Below, piece by piece: positions 7,789 to 16,741 of a stretch of DNA of 33,237 bases. The translations under genes and the position numbers were made by a program. The notes below the pieces were generated by a model. It had not been told where the DNA came from. It ran no database searches and saw nothing but the letters and a program-made list of their open reading frames with translations. Within the stretch, counting starts at the first letter, position 1. Each line of letters opens with the position of its first letter. Source of the DNA: Rhodospirillaceae bacterium (GTDB lineage: Bacteria > Pseudomonadota > Alphaproteobacteria > Bin65); the NCBI GenBank assembly GCA_009840595.1, contig VXNK01000012.1, positions 1 through 33,237 on the forward strand, written 5' to 3'.

Positions 7789-8763
7789 ATGAAAGCGGCG
7801 GCGATCGTCGCGACGGCGGACCGACCGACGCTGGAAATCGTCGATGTCCCCGTCCCGGCGCCCGGAGAGGGACAGATGCTGGTCCGCGTCCGGGCGTCCG
7901 GGCTCAACCGGGCCGACCTCCGCCGCACCCAGGCCCATTTCAGGGTCGAAGGCCCGGTCATCGCCGGTCTCGAGGTGGCGGGCGATGTGGTTGCGACCGG
8001 CGCCGGCGTTGCGGCCTTCGCGCCCGGCGACCGGATCGCCGCCATGGCGCCCGGCGGCTATGCCGAGTTTGCGCTGGCCGATGAGGCGGCGACGTTCGGC
8101 ATTCCGGACTCCATCGGCTATGTCGAGGCCGCGGCCCTGCCGGTCTGGTACCAGACCGCGCACGACGCGCTGGCGACCGCCGGCAGGCTCGAAGCCGGGC
8201 AATCGGTGCTGGTAACCGCGGCGGCTTCCGGGATCGGGATCGCAGCGGCGCAGTGCGCGCGCGTGCTCGGCGCGGCACCGATCGTCGGCTCGGTCCGGCC
8301 GGGGCCGCGCCCGCCGGCGTTCCGGGCGCTGCAGTGGGATGCCGTCGTCGGCGCTTCGCCGAACGACCTCAAGACGGGGGTGCTGGAGGCAACCGGCGGC
8401 CGCGGCGCCGATGTCGTCGTCGACATGGTCGGGGCCGGCATCCTGGATGCACTTCTGGAGGCAACGGCACTCGGCGGCCGGATCGTGTCCGTCGGGCGCC
8501 TCGGCGGCTTCCACGATACCGTCGACATGGACAAACTGGCGCTCCGGCGGATTTCACTGGTCGGCGTCACCTTCCGGACGCGCGACCGCGAACAGAAGCG
8601 CGCGGTCCGCGACGCCATGCTGCGGGACCTGATGCCGGCCATAGATGCCGGCCGGCTCCGGCCGGTCGTCGACAGCAGCTTTCCGCTCGCCGACGTGTTG
8701 GCCGCACAGCAGAAAATGGCGGAGAACCGGCACTTCGGAAAAATCGTCCTGACGACAGACTGA
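7789..8763 (+). CDS. Zinc-independent medium-chain oxidoreductase (quinone oxidoreductase-like)
   Basis: A 324-residue MDR-superfamily protein, most like NADPH:quinone oxidoreductase and enoyl reductases. The N-terminal GroES-like domain reads VPAPGEGQMLVRVRASGLNR then ADLRRTQ, and the GHE zinc motif and structural Cys lobe of alcohol dehydrogenases are absent (GLEVAGDVVATG in its place). The Rossmann domain has VLVTAAASGIGIAAAQCARV, with AASGIG in place of the usual GxGxxG/A. It probably reduces or oxidises a C=C or carbonyl in the catabolic pathway. ATG 7789 gives the usual MKA start; an in-frame GTG at 7765 would add eight residues, and neither has a good ribosome binding site. It is first gene of an operon with the acyl-CoA ligase (44 bp gap) and the CMD protein. 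Confidence 0.85.
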   Translation: MKAAAIVATADRPTLEIVDVPVPAPGEGQMLVRVRASGLNRADLRRTQAHFRVEGPVIAGLEVAGDVVATGAGVAAFAPGDRIAAMAPGGYAEFALADEAATFGIPDSIGYVEAAALPVWYQTAHDALATAGRLEAGQSVLVTAAASGIGIAAAQCARVLGAAPIVGSVRPGPRPPAFRALQWDAVVGASPNDLKTGVLEATGGRGADVVVDMVGAGILDALLEATALGGRIVSVGRLGGFHDTVDMDKLALRRISLVGVTFRTRDREQKRAVRDAMLRDLMPAIDAGRLRPVVDSSFPLADVLAAQQKMAENRHFGKIVLTTD

Positions 8764-8807
8764 GTTCGGCGGCGCGCCCGGAGCGACCGGAAGGATCATC
8801 GAGAGCC

Positions 8808-10322
8808 GTGTTTCCCATAGATTTTGTCCGCCGCACGGCCCGCTACACGCCCGACGCACCGGCTGCCGGCGACGGTGCAACGGTCTGGTCTTACGGGAAA
8901 CTGATCGCCGAGGTCGACGCCATGGCGGCCGCCCTGCAGGACCGCGCCGGCACGGACCGTCCGGTGGTCGCGGTCTGCGGCAACAACACGTTGTCGCATT
9001 GCACGACCGTTCTGGCCGTCCATGCCGCCGGGGGAATTATCGTCCCGATCAACGCCCGGAGTTCGGCATCCGATGTCGGCGCGCAGATCGCCCGGGTCGG
9101 GCCGCACCTCATCTATACCGAGCCCGCCACGGCGCACCTGTTCGCGGAAACGTCCCTGCCGGTTATCGGCGGGATGCCGGGCGTCGGCACGCTCGGAGAC
9201 GCCGCGGCGCTGCGCGCCGAATTTGCCGGCCGCAACCCGTCCTGGCCTGCCGTCGGCATGGACGACGTCAACGGGATCAAGTTCACCGGCGGGACGTCCG
9301 GCGTCCCCAAGGCGGTCGAGCAGAGTTTCCGCTGCGTCGCGACGCTGATCGCGACAATGATGGCCTGTTTCGGCTTCGACGACGGCGACCGCCATCTCTG
9401 CGTGGCGCCGATCAGCCACGGCGCCGGAACCTTCCTGATCCCGATTCTGGCGACCGGCGGCCAGAACCGCCTGGTTGCCGAACCTGCGCCCGGCCATGTC
9501 CTTGCGCTTCTGGAAAGCGGTGAAGGGACGACGACCTTCCTGCCGCCGACCTCGATCTATGCGATCATGGATGCGGCGGGCGGACGTCAACCGGCTTTCC
9601 CGGAGCTGCGGCACGTCATCTACGGCGCGGCGCCGATGCCCGAAGAGAAGGTCCGGGAAGCGCGGACCTTCTTTCACGGCAGGCTCGAAGCCGTTTACGG
9701 CCAGACCGAGATGCCGGTCGTGATGTCGATCCTGCGGGCCGGCGACCTAGCGGACGACCGGTATCTGTCTTCGGCCGGACGGGCGACGCCGTTTTGCCGG
9801 GTCGAGGCCATGGACGGCGACGGCAATATCCTGCCGCCGGGCGAGATCGGCGAGATCGTCGGGCGCGGCCCGCTGATGATGAACGGCTATTTCGGCATGC
9901 CGGACGAAACCGCCCGGACGATCGTCGGCGGCTGGCTCCGTACCGGCGATGTCGGCTATGTCGACGAGCGTGGATTCGTGTTTCTGAAGGACCGCCTGCG
10001 CGACGTCATCATCTCGGGCGGGTTCAACGTCTACCCGATCGAGGTCGAGAATGCGCTGGTGGGTCATCCGGCGGTGCGCGAGTGCGTGGTGTTTTCCGCG
10101 CCCGACCCGAAGTGGGGCGAGCGGGTCGAGGCGGCGCTGGAACTTCACGACGGCGCGGCGGCGACGGCGGACGAGATCGTCGCCTTCGCCCGGGACCGGA
10201 TCGGCCCGGTCAAGGCGCCGAAAACCGTACACATCGCCGATGAGCTGCCGCGCAGCCCGATCGGCAAGGTTTTGCGCAAGGACGCGCGGGCCTGGGCGCT
10301 GACGAGGGAGCAGTCGCCATGA
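8808..10322 (+). CDS. AMP-dependent acyl-CoA synthetase / ligase
   Basis: A 504-residue ANL-superfamily adenylating enzyme that would convert a carboxylic acid to its CoA thioester with ATP. Landmarks in order: the ATP-binding loop KFTGGTSGVPKAVEQS around residue 156 (a variant of TSGTTGxPKG), the ISHGAGTF helix, YGAAPMPEEKV, the A5 motif VYGQTEMPVV, WLRTGDVGYVDERGFVFLKD with the ribose-binding Asp, the hinge DRLRDVIISGGFNVYPIEVE, and the C-terminal catalytic Lys in LPRSPIGKVLRKDA. All key residues are present. The start is taken as GTG 8808, which begins the usual N-terminus (FPIDFVRRTARYTPDAPA). The stop overlaps the next start (ATGA at 10319). Substrate is unknown; the gene set suggests a cyclic or branched acid rather than a plain fatty acid. 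Confidence 0.88.
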   Translation: MFPIDFVRRTARYTPDAPAAGDGATVWSYGKLIAEVDAMAAALQDRAGTDRPVVAVCGNNTLSHCTTVLAVHAAGGIIVPINARSSASDVGAQIARVGPHLIYTEPATAHLFAETSLPVIGGMPGVGTLGDAAALRAEFAGRNPSWPAVGMDDVNGIKFTGGTSGVPKAVEQSFRCVATLIATMMACFGFDDGDRHLCVAPISHGAGTFLIPILATGGQNRLVAEPAPGHVLALLESGEGTTTFLPPTSIYAIMDAAGGRQPAFPELRHVIYGAAPMPEEKVREARTFFHGRLEAVYGQTEMPVVMSILRAGDLADDRYLSSAGRATPFCRVEAMDGDGNILPPGEIGEIVGRGPLMMNGYFGMPDETARTIVGGWLRTGDVGYVDERGFVFLKDRLRDVIISGGFNVYPIEVENALVGHPAVRECVVFSAPDPKWGERVEAALELHDGAAATADEIVAFARDRIGPVKAPKTVHIADELPRSPIGKVLRKDARAWALTREQSP

Positions 10323-10933
10323 CCGAACTGTACTCGAAGGCGGCGGCGACTAACCGGGAAAGGATTGCGAAATTGGAGCGATTGACAGGACTGCCCGATA
10401 CCCTGGATGCCCGTCAGCAGGCGCTGCACGACAGGATCGCCTCGGGGCCGCGCGGCCGGGTCGCCGGGCCTCTCGCGCTCTGGCTGCACAGCCCGGAGTT
10501 GTGCGAGCGGGCCCAGGCGCTCGGCGAACACCTCCGATTCAACAATGTTCTGCCGAAGGCGCTGTCGGAAATGACGATCCTGCTCGTCTCCGCGCACCAC
10601 CGCTGCGACTACGAATGGCATGTCCATGCACAGATCGCCGAGCGGGAAGGCCTGCCGGCGGACACGATTGCCGCCGTCAAGGCGGGCCGCAAACCGGACG
10701 GCCTGCCGGAAGACGCCGACGCGCTCTATGACTTCGCTACCGGACTGCTGCGCGACAATGCGGTCAGCGACGCCGCCTACCGCGGCGTTGCGGAGCATTT
10801 CGGCACCGCCGGTGTCGTCGAGCTGGCAGCGCTGATCGGCTACTACCAGATCGGCGCGCATACGCTGAATGCCGTGGAATTCCGCATTCCCGGCGCCCCG
10901 TCGCCCTTCGGCCGCTACGACGGAACCGGCTGA
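10319..10933 (+). CDS. Carboxymuconolactone decarboxylase family protein
   Basis: A 204-residue all-helical protein of the CMD/AhpD family. The core region MTILLVSAHHRCDYEWHVHA carries Cys96, Glu99, His101 and His103. This is the single-Cys RCDYEWHVH form, not the CxxC of AhpD, so a peroxidase role is unlikely and a decarboxylase, lyase or hydrolase-like role is more probable. GVVELAALIGYYQIGAHTLNA is the second family hallmark. CMD proteins with this signature often sit in aromatic and cyclic-compound degradation clusters. It is translationally coupled to the ligase (ATGA) and ends 9 bp from the stop of the convergent GMC gene. Reaction not known. Confidence 0.85.
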   Translation: MTELYSKAAATNRERIAKLERLTGLPDTLDARQQALHDRIASGPRGRVAGPLALWLHSPELCERAQALGEHLRFNNVLPKALSEMTILLVSAHHRCDYEWHVHAQIAEREGLPADTIAAVKAGRKPDGLPEDADALYDFATGLLRDNAVSDAAYRGVAEHFGTAGVVELAALIGYYQIGAHTLNAVEFRIPGAPSPFGRYDGTG

Positions 10934-10942
10934 AACGACCGG

Positions 10943-12580
10943 CTACCCGCCGGTATCGCCCGGGTCTGGTTCCGGCGGTTCCCTGCCCAGAATAAGGTCG
11001 GCCGCCTTTTCGGCGATCATCATGGTCGGCGCGTTCGTATTGCCGCCGGTCAGCGTCGGCATGATCGAAGCGTCGGCGACCCGCAGGCGGTCGACGCCGT
11101 GCACCCGAAGCCGGTCATCGACCACGGCCATCGGGTCCTGCCCCATCCGGCAGGTGCCGACCTGATGGTGGCAGGTTGCAAATGTCGAGCGGACATAGGC
11201 GTCGATCTCGTCGTCGCTGCGGACATCGCGGCCCGGCGCCAGTTCGCTGTCCCTGTAGGGGTCGAATGCCGGTTGCTCGCCGATCCTGCGCGCCTCGCGG
11301 AATGCGTTTCGCAGGAATATCCGGTCAGATTCCGCCGTCAGGTAGTTGGCCCGGATGCAGGGCGCCGCAAGCGGATCGGAACCGGCCAGCCCGATCTCGC
11401 CGCGGCTTTGCGGACGCAGGAGGCAGGGCGCGATCATGTAGCCGTCGCGATCGAACGGATCCCTGCCTGGCCGGACGCGCGGCAGCCGGGCGCGACGCAC
11501 GCCGAGGCCGATACCGAAATGCCATTGCGTGTCCGGCGCCTCGAGATGCGGCGCCGATCTGGTGAACGCGCCGCCCTGCACGGGGAAATGGGCGAACGGC
11601 CCGGAGCGCAGGAGCAGGGCCAGGGCCATCGACGCGACCGCCCTGTCGATCCGTATCAGTTGGTACAGGGTGATCGGCAGCTTGCAGCCGTAGAACAGGG
11701 GAACCTGCGCATGGTCCTGGAGGTTCTTGCCGACGCCGGGCAGGTCGGCCCGTACGTCGATCCCGTGTTCGGCGAGATGCCCGGCATCGCCGACGCCCGA
11801 TAGCATCAGGATATGGGGCGATCCGACGACGCCGGCGGCGAGGACGATCTCGCGCGCGGCCTCGAATCGGCGAATGCGCTCGCCGACCCGGGCTTCGACC
11901 GCCACCGCGCGGCCCCCGGCAATCTCGATTCGCATCGCCCGGGCGTTCTTCACGATCCGCAGATTGCGCCGCCGTTTCGCCGGTCGGAGAAAGGCGACGG
12001 CCGTGCTCTGGCGCCGCCCGCGGTAGGTCGTGAAGTCCAGTCGACCGAACCCCTCCTGCCGGGCGCCGTTGAAGTCGTCCGTTGCGGGGTAGCCGGCCTG
12101 CCGGCCCGCTTCGACGAACGCGTCGAACAACGGGTTGCGCAACCCGCCGCGCGCAACCCACATCGGACCGTCGCTGCCATGGAACGCGTCGTGCCGGTCG
12201 GCGTGGCGCTCCGAACGCCGGAAATAGGGCAGGACCTCCGCGTAGCTCCAGCCGCGGTTTCCGAACTGCGCCCACTGGTCGTAATCGGACCGATGACCGC
12301 GGATATACACTTGGCCGTTGATCGACGAGGAACCGCCGAGAACCTTGCCGCGCGGCCAGAACACCCGCCGTCCGTCAAGCCCCGGTTCCGGTTCGGTGAA
12401 CAGCCGCCATCCGTACGCGCCCTTGCGCATCAGTTCGCCGCTGCCCATCGGCACATGGATCATCGGTCCCCAATCGGCGCCGCCGGCCTCCAGCAGGGTG
12501 ACCGAATTCGCCGGATTCTCGGAGAGCCGGTTGGCGATCACCGCACCGGCGGAGCCGGCGCCAACCACGACGAAATCCAT
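10943..12580 (-). CDS. GMC family FAD-dependent oxidoreductase (choline/alcohol dehydrogenase-like)
   Basis: A 545-residue glucose-methanol-choline flavoprotein. The ADP-binding loop is VVVGAGSAGAVIANRLSE (Gly7-Gly12) followed by LLEAGG. GMC signature 1 is GKVLGGSSSINGQVYIRGH and signature 2 is the REIVLAAGVVGSPHILMLSG segment. The C-terminal active site shows His in FATCHHQVGTCRMG and Asn in TLTGGNTNAPTMM, so both catalytic residues are present. Relatives oxidise choline, long-chain or terpenoid alcohols to aldehydes, often membrane-associated. The ATG at 12580 lies on the edge of the 280-bp divergent region shared with dctP, so it is probably controlled together with the transporter. It would supply an alcohol oxidation step. 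The substrate cannot be inferred. Confidence 0.88.
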   Translation of the reverse strand: MDFVVVGAGSAGAVIANRLSENPANSVTLLEAGGADWGPMIHVPMGSGELMRKGAYGWRLFTEPEPGLDGRRVFWPRGKVLGGSSSINGQVYIRGHRSDYDQWAQFGNRGWSYAEVLPYFRRSERHADRHDAFHGSDGPMWVARGGLRNPLFDAFVEAGRQAGYPATDDFNGARQEGFGRLDFTTYRGRRQSTAVAFLRPAKRRRNLRIVKNARAMRIEIAGGRAVAVEARVGERIRRFEAAREIVLAAGVVGSPHILMLSGVGDAGHLAEHGIDVRADLPGVGKNLQDHAQVPLFYGCKLPITLYQLIRIDRAVASMALALLLRSGPFAHFPVQGGAFTRSAPHLEAPDTQWHFGIGLGVRRARLPRVRPGRDPFDRDGYMIAPCLLRPQSRGEIGLAGSDPLAAPCIRANYLTAESDRIFLRNAFREARRIGEQPAFDPYRDSELAPGRDVRSDDEIDAYVRSTFATCHHQVGTCRMGQDPMAVVDDRLRVHGVDRLRVADASIMPTLTGGNTNAPTMMIAEKAADLILGREPPEPDPGDTGG

Positions 12581-12654
12581 CTAACCGCCGATCGTTGCAA
12601 TTGCAGGCACACGGGGCTCAGCCAGTTCCGCGCGCCTTCCCGGCGTGTAGCATA

Positions 12655-12700
12655 GATAGTATTGGCTATCGACATAATTTGGTATAGTTTCCAACATATA
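12655..12700. promoter_or_regulatory. Divergent promoter/operator region between GMC gene and TRAP operon
   Basis: AT-rich island in the 12581-12860 intergenic stretch. It holds an inverted repeat GATAG (12655-12659) / CTATC (12666-12670), another TTGG (12679-12682) / CCAA (12691-12694) with an 8-base spacer as in IclR-type operators, and the 19-base element GTATAGTTTCCAACATATA (12682-12700), which matches 15 of 19 bases of the element at 7683. A plus-strand promoter could be TTGGCT (12662-12667), 15 bases from TATAGT (12683-12688). The rest of the stretch, to the AGGAGG before 12861, holds no supported gene. Confidence 0.5.
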
Positions 12701-12860
12701 AACAGGTCGAGTACGAATGCAGCCTGTGCCCGGACTGCAGCCGGATTCGGCGAAGAAGAAATGGCGGCCCGGCCGGCACGCAGCGACTGCTGCCCCGGGA
12801 AGCCATTCGACCGGAACCCGAGCGAAGGCCCGATAGTCGGCCGACAACCAGGAGGAACGC

Positions 12861-13961
12861 ATGAAACCCATCAGCCTCGTTGCCGCGATTGCCTCGGCAC
12901 TGACACTATATTCTGCGGCGAGCGTCGCCCAGACCAAGATCACCTACGGGTCCTGGGCGCCGTCGAGCGATCCGGCCTCGCTGGGGATGAAGGCCTTTAC
13001 GGCCGAGGTCGGCAAGCAGTCCGGCGGCAAGATCCAGGTCGTCAATCACTTCGACAGTTCCGTCGTCCAAATGCGGACGGTGCTGAACGGCATCCGGGAC
13101 AGCCTTGTCGACGCCGGCTATATCGCCGGCGCGATATATCAGGCCGAATTGCCGATCGATTCGATGATAACCTCATACGCCTCGATCCAGGCCAACCCGC
13201 TGTCGATCTCCGCCGCCGTTACCGATTTCGTGCTGAACGACTGTCCCGAATGTCGGGCCGAAGTGGCCAAGCGGGGCGTCACGGCGCTCGCCTACGCCGG
13301 CACGCCGCCCTTCTATCTGATGTGCAAGGCGCCCGTTACGGACTTCAGCCAGGTGAAAGGCAAGTCGATCCGTGCGGCCTCGGCCTATTTGCGCTTCGTC
13401 CGCTATATCGGCGCGACGCCGGTCAATACCCCGACGGTGGAAGTGATGGAGGCGATGCGGCGCGGCCAGGTCGCCTGCCTCGTCGGGAGCATTTTCTGGC
13501 TGCAGGCCTACAGCCTTTGGGATGTCGTCAAATATGTCGTCGACGTGTCGATGGGCCAGTACAACAACGGCCTCGTATTCGGCGTCAACACCGCGTTCTG
13601 GAAGAAACTGAACGCGGCTGACCGCGCCGCAATCGTCGGTGCCCTGCCGACCCTGGTTGTCCAGGCCGCGGCCGCCGGCAACGCCAAGGCGCAGTCGATC
13701 CGCAAGACAGCGACCGAAAAAGGCATCGTCTGGGCCAAACCGAACGAAAAAATGGCCGCCACGATCCAGAAATGGTTCGCCGGCGAACGAAAGAACATCG
13801 AGGACTTCGGCAAGAAGAAGGGCATTGCCAATGCCGGCGCAATCCTCGATCGTTTCGAGGCGAGCGTCGCGAAATGGAACGGTATCGTCAGCAAGGCGGG
13901 CGGCGATGCGGCGGCCGTTCAGGCGGCACTGACCAAAGAGGTCTATGCCAAGATGAAATAG
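12861..13961 (+). CDS. TRAP transporter substrate-binding protein (DctP family)
   Basis: Periplasmic solute receptor of a TRAP transporter, 366 residues. A signal peptide (KP start, hydrophobic core LVAAIASALTL, likely cleavage after SVA at residue 23) precedes TKITYGSWAPSSDPASLGMK. The family's mid region KGKSIRAASAYLRFVRYIGA holds the Arg that usually pairs with a substrate carboxylate, followed by TPVNTPTVEVMEAMRRGQVA. Length is a little above the usual 320-340. An AGGAGG lies 5 bases before ATG 12861, the best ribosome binding site of the operon. It is first in the dctPQM-iclR-iclR unit and is followed by a hairpin that should favour its expression over the membrane subunits. Ligand is likely an organic acid; identity unknown. 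Confidence 0.9.
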   Translation: MKPISLVAAIASALTLYSAASVAQTKITYGSWAPSSDPASLGMKAFTAEVGKQSGGKIQVVNHFDSSVVQMRTVLNGIRDSLVDAGYIAGAIYQAELPIDSMITSYASIQANPLSISAAVTDFVLNDCPECRAEVAKRGVTALAYAGTPPFYLMCKAPVTDFSQVKGKSIRAASAYLRFVRYIGATPVNTPTVEVMEAMRRGQVACLVGSIFWLQAYSLWDVVKYVVDVSMGQYNNGLVFGVNTAFWKKLNAADRAAIVGALPTLVVQAAAAGNAKAQSIRKTATEKGIVWAKPNEKMAATIQKWFAGERKNIEDFGKKKGIANAGAILDRFEASVAKWNGIVSKAGGDAAAVQAALTKEVYAKMK

Positions 13962-13976
13962 GGAACTGCCTGAACA

Positions 13977-14007
13977 GGGGCGTCGGAGCCTCTCCGGCGC
14001 CCCTTTT
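13977..14007 (+). terminator. Intercistronic terminator-like hairpin between dctP and dctQ
   Basis: Stem GGGGCGTCGGAG (13977-13988) pairs with CTCCGGCGCCCC (13992-14003), 12 bp with one G-U, a 3-base loop and TTTT after it. It lies 16 bases after the dctP stop and 31 bases before the dctQ start. A partial terminator here, or a 3' stabiliser of the dctP message, would give excess binding protein over membrane subunits, as is common in binding-protein-dependent transport operons. Readthrough must occur if dctQM have no own promoter. Confidence 0.75.
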
Positions 14008-14037
14008 CGTCCGGCGGACGAGATCGGAACAGGCGCC

Positions 14038-14574
14038 ATGTTCGAGCGCGCACTCTGGCTGCTGACGCAGATTTTCTATTACATTGCGGCGGCTGCAGCG
14101 GCCCTGATGATGCTGCATGTTACGATAGACGTCGCTTCCAAGCTCTTTCTGGCGCAACCCATACTCGGCACCCTCGAAACCGTCAGCCTGTTTTACATGG
14201 TTGCCGTGGTCTTTCTGCCGCTTGCCGCGGTCCAGCGCGACCGGGCGCAGGTCTTCGTCGAACTGTTCACCCACAACCTGTCGCCGCGGGGGCGGGCCGC
14301 GGTCGATATTTTCGCCTTTCTGCTTTCGCTTGCCTTCCTGGCCATTCTTTTCTGGAAGAATCTCGAGGTCGCGATCGAAAAGACCGCCGACCGCGAACTC
14401 TCGACCAATATCGAATTCCAGGTCGAGGTCTGGCCCGGACGATGGCTGCCGGTCATCGGCTTCGGCTTCGCCATGCTGTGGAGCCTGATGCAGGTCGTCC
14501 AGTCGATCTTCCACGCCGCGACCGGCCGCCCGACGGCTTCGGAATCGGCCGCGGGCGCACCGGCTGACTTTTAA
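14038..14574 (+). CDS. TRAP transporter small permease (DctQ family)
   Basis: The 178-residue small membrane subunit. Four hydrophobic segments are visible: around LTQIFYYIAAAAAALMML, the SLFYMVAVVFLPLAAV segment, DIFAFLLSLAFLAILFW and LPVIGFGFAMLWSLMQVV, as expected for DctQ. The VTIDVASKLFL and QRDRAQVFVELF motifs are typical of the family. DctQ binds DctM and is needed for sodium-coupled uptake. It starts 76 bp after dctP, beyond the hairpin, and is followed 7 bp later by dctM. The ATG at 14038 has only weak GGAACAGG upstream. Confidence 0.88.
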   Translation: MFERALWLLTQIFYYIAAAAAALMMLHVTIDVASKLFLAQPILGTLETVSLFYMVAVVFLPLAAVQRDRAQVFVELFTHNLSPRGRAAVDIFAFLLSLAFLAILFWKNLEVAIEKTADRELSTNIEFQVEVWPGRWLPVIGFGFAMLWSLMQVVQSIFHAATGRPTASESAAGAPADF

Positions 14575-14581
14575 GATTTCG

Positions 14582-15892
14582 ATGCTGTCCAACCTCGAAA
14601 TCGGGTTTGCCGGCATCGGCCTCATGCTGGTGCTGCTCGCCCTTCGCGTCCCCATCGCGGTCGCACTCGGGATGGTGTCGCTGGGCGGCATCTGGCTGAT
14701 GCGCGGCGAGGCGGCGGCCTTCGGAACGCTCGGCGAGGTTCCCTACGACTTCACCGCGACCTGGACCCTGTCCGCTGTCCCGATGTTCATTTTGATGGGC
14801 ACCTTCGCCCAGAACTCCGGGATCGCCGCAAGCCTGTTCACGGCGGCCCGGGTTTTGATCGGCAGATTTCCCGGCGGCCTGGCAATTTCGACCAATTTCG
14901 CCGCCGCCGGCTTCGCTGCCGTATCCGGCTCCAGCCTGGCGACGACGGCGGCCATGGGTCGCCTCGCCGTGCCGGAAATGCTCAGGCACGGTTACGACAG
15001 GTCGCTGGCTACCAGCGTCGTCGCCGCGGCGGGTACGCTCGGCGCCCTGATCCCGCCGAGCGTCGCCTTCGTCCTGTATGGCTGGTTCGCCAGCCAGTCC
15101 GTCAGCAAGCTGCTGATGGCCGGCATCCTTCCGGGCCTTCTCACGGCGTTCGTCTACTGCGTCATGATCTTTGTCCGGGTGCGGCGCAATCCCGCCCTGG
15201 CACCGGCCCCTGAAGAGGCGTTTTCCGCGGCCCGAAAATGGCAGGCCGTCCGGGAGATCTGGCCTTTGCCGGTTATCGTGATCGGCGTCGTCGTCGGCAT
15301 CTATACCGGGGCGACGACGCCGACCGAGGCCGGCGCAGCCGCTGCCTTGCTGACCTGCCTCGTGGCCATCTTCCGCGGGGAAATGAATCTGTCGCGTTTC
15401 GCCGAAAGCCTGGCCAGCGCCGCGAAAACAACCGCGCTGGTCTTTTTCATCGTAATCGGCACCGTGCTCTTCACGAAGTTTCTGGCGCTCTCGGGCGTGC
15501 CCCGGTTCATCGTCGGCGGAATCAGGGAGGCATCGGTCGACCCGCTCGTCCTGATCCTCCTGATCAGCGCCTTCTACATCGTCCTCGGCATGTTCCTGGA
15601 AGGGATCGGGGTCATGCTGGTTTCGCTGCCGATCCTGCTCCCGATTGCCGATTCGGTCGGCTATGACCTCATCTGGTTCGGCGTTCTCGTCGTCAAATTC
15701 ATCGAGATCGGCCTCCTTACCCCGCCGGTCGGCATGAACGCCTTCGTCGTGAAAAGCATTGTCGGCGATGCGGTGCCGCTCGGCCTGATCTTCAGGGGCC
15801 TCGCCTGGTTTCTGGCCGCAGAGGCGATCGTCATGGTCCTTATCATCGGTTTCCCCGAAATCAGCCTTTATCTGCCTTCGTTTCTCGACTGA
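14582..15892 (+). CDS. TRAP transporter large permease (DctM family)
   Basis: The 436-residue large membrane subunit that carries the solute with sodium. About twelve hydrophobic stretches are present. Family landmarks include LRVPIAVALGMVSLGGIW near the N-terminus, VPMFILMGTFAQNSGIA, ISTNFAAAGFAAVSGSSLAT, TLGALIPPSVAFVLYGW, the IYTGATTPTEAGAAAALL motif in the second half, and the C-terminal EIGLLTPPVGMNAFVVKS. Length is normal. Only 7 bp separate it from dctQ. The operon continues 45 bp later with two IclR regulators, an arrangement suggesting that the regulators sense the transported compound or a product of it. Confidence 0.92.
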   Translation: MLSNLEIGFAGIGLMLVLLALRVPIAVALGMVSLGGIWLMRGEAAAFGTLGEVPYDFTATWTLSAVPMFILMGTFAQNSGIAASLFTAARVLIGRFPGGLAISTNFAAAGFAAVSGSSLATTAAMGRLAVPEMLRHGYDRSLATSVVAAAGTLGALIPPSVAFVLYGWFASQSVSKLLMAGILPGLLTAFVYCVMIFVRVRRNPALAPAPEEAFSAARKWQAVREIWPLPVIVIGVVVGIYTGATTPTEAGAAAALLTCLVAIFRGEMNLSRFAESLASAAKTTALVFFIVIGTVLFTKFLALSGVPRFIVGGIREASVDPLVLILLISAFYIVLGMFLEGIGVMLVSLPILLPIADSVGYDLIWFGVLVVKFIEIGLLTPPVGMNAFVVKSIVGDAVPLGLIFRGLAWFLAAEAIVMVLIIGFPEISLYLPSFLD

Positions 15893-15937
15893 AGACCGCT
15901 AGTTTCAGACTGTCTCGACCGGCCCGGCCGCAAGCGG

Positions 15938-16741
15938 ATGACTTTGACCGAACTTTACGCAAAGGGCGAAGGTCGCTCGATCAACAAGGCGACCAAGCGG
16001 GTCTTCGACGTCCTCGCGACCTTCATCGGTGCAACGGCGCCGCTGGGCGCCTCGGAGCTGAGCCGTCAGCTCGGCCTTAGCCGCAACATGGTGCATCGGG
16101 CCCTGGTGACCCTGGCCGAAGAAGGCTACCTGCTGAAGAGCGACCCGGGCGGCCGCTATGTGCTCAGCTACCGCCTGGTCGAACTGCAGAACACGGCAGT
16201 AGCGCCGCCCGATCTGAGGGAAATCGCCCGCCCCTGCCTGGCGCACCTGAGCGAGGCCACCGGAGAGACCGCCCAGTTGTGCGTGCGCAGCGGCGATGTC
16301 CAGACGATCATCGACGGGATCGAGGGCGGCGGGCCGGTGGTCGTCCGCGTCAAGCTGGGGCGGGCAACCCCGCTTCATGCCTCAAACGCGTCCCGGGCCA
16401 TCCTCGCCGCCTGCACAAACGCCGAAATCGAGGACTACCTGAAGCGGAACGCACCGCTGACCCGCTACACCCCTGCGACCCTCACCGAACCGGACGCCCT
16501 TTGGCAGGAGATCGGGGCGATTCGAAAAGCCGGCTACGCGCTTTCCTTCGGCGACTACAGCCCCGGCACGATCGGCGTCGCCATCGCTCTCGTCGATTTC
16601 GACGCCCGTCCGTTCGGTGCGATCGTCGTGGGGGGGCCGGCATCCCGGCTGACCGACGCCTGGATCCAGGAGCATCTGGAGACGATCCGCTCGGCAGTCG
16701 CGAATCTCAATTCGATCACGTCGCTGTACCAGGCGCCATGA
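15938..16741 (+). CDS. IclR family transcriptional regulator (first of a tandem pair)
   Basis: A 267-residue regulator. The N-terminal winged helix-turn-helix has NKATKRVFDVLATFIGATAP then LGASELSRQLGLSRNMVHRA with LVTLAEEGYLLKSD. The C-terminal IclR effector domain shows LREIARPCLAHLSEATGETA, the RVKLGRATPLHASNASRAIL stretch and KAGYALSFGDYSPGTIGVAI, all usual for family members that bind small organic acids. It lies 45 bp after dctM, probably in the same transcript, and its stop overlaps the second IclR gene's ATG (16738). It is a natural candidate for control of the TRAP operon, the neighbouring catabolic genes, or both. Effector unknown. Confidence 0.92.
   Translation: MTLTELYAKGEGRSINKATKRVFDVLATFIGATAPLGASELSRQLGLSRNMVHRALVTLAEEGYLLKSDPGGRYVLSYRLVELQNTAVAPPDLREIARPCLAHLSEATGETAQLCVRSGDVQTIIDGIEGGGPVVVRVKLGRATPLHASNASRAILAACTNAEIEDYLKRNAPLTRYTPATLTEPDALWQEIGAIRKAGYALSFGDYSPGTIGVAIALVDFDARPFGAIVVGGPASRLTDAWIQEHLETIRSAVANLNSITSLYQAP

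Noticed and set aside
10607..10630. CMD protein considered as an AhpD-type alkylhydroperoxidase
   Set aside because: Only one Cys (Cys96) is present in the active-site motif, where AhpD needs a CxxC pair.
12581..12943. Minus-strand 120-codon frame upstream of the GMC gene, considered as a small gene
   Set aside because: It overlaps the dctP start and signal peptide region, has no ribosome binding site and no recognisable features.
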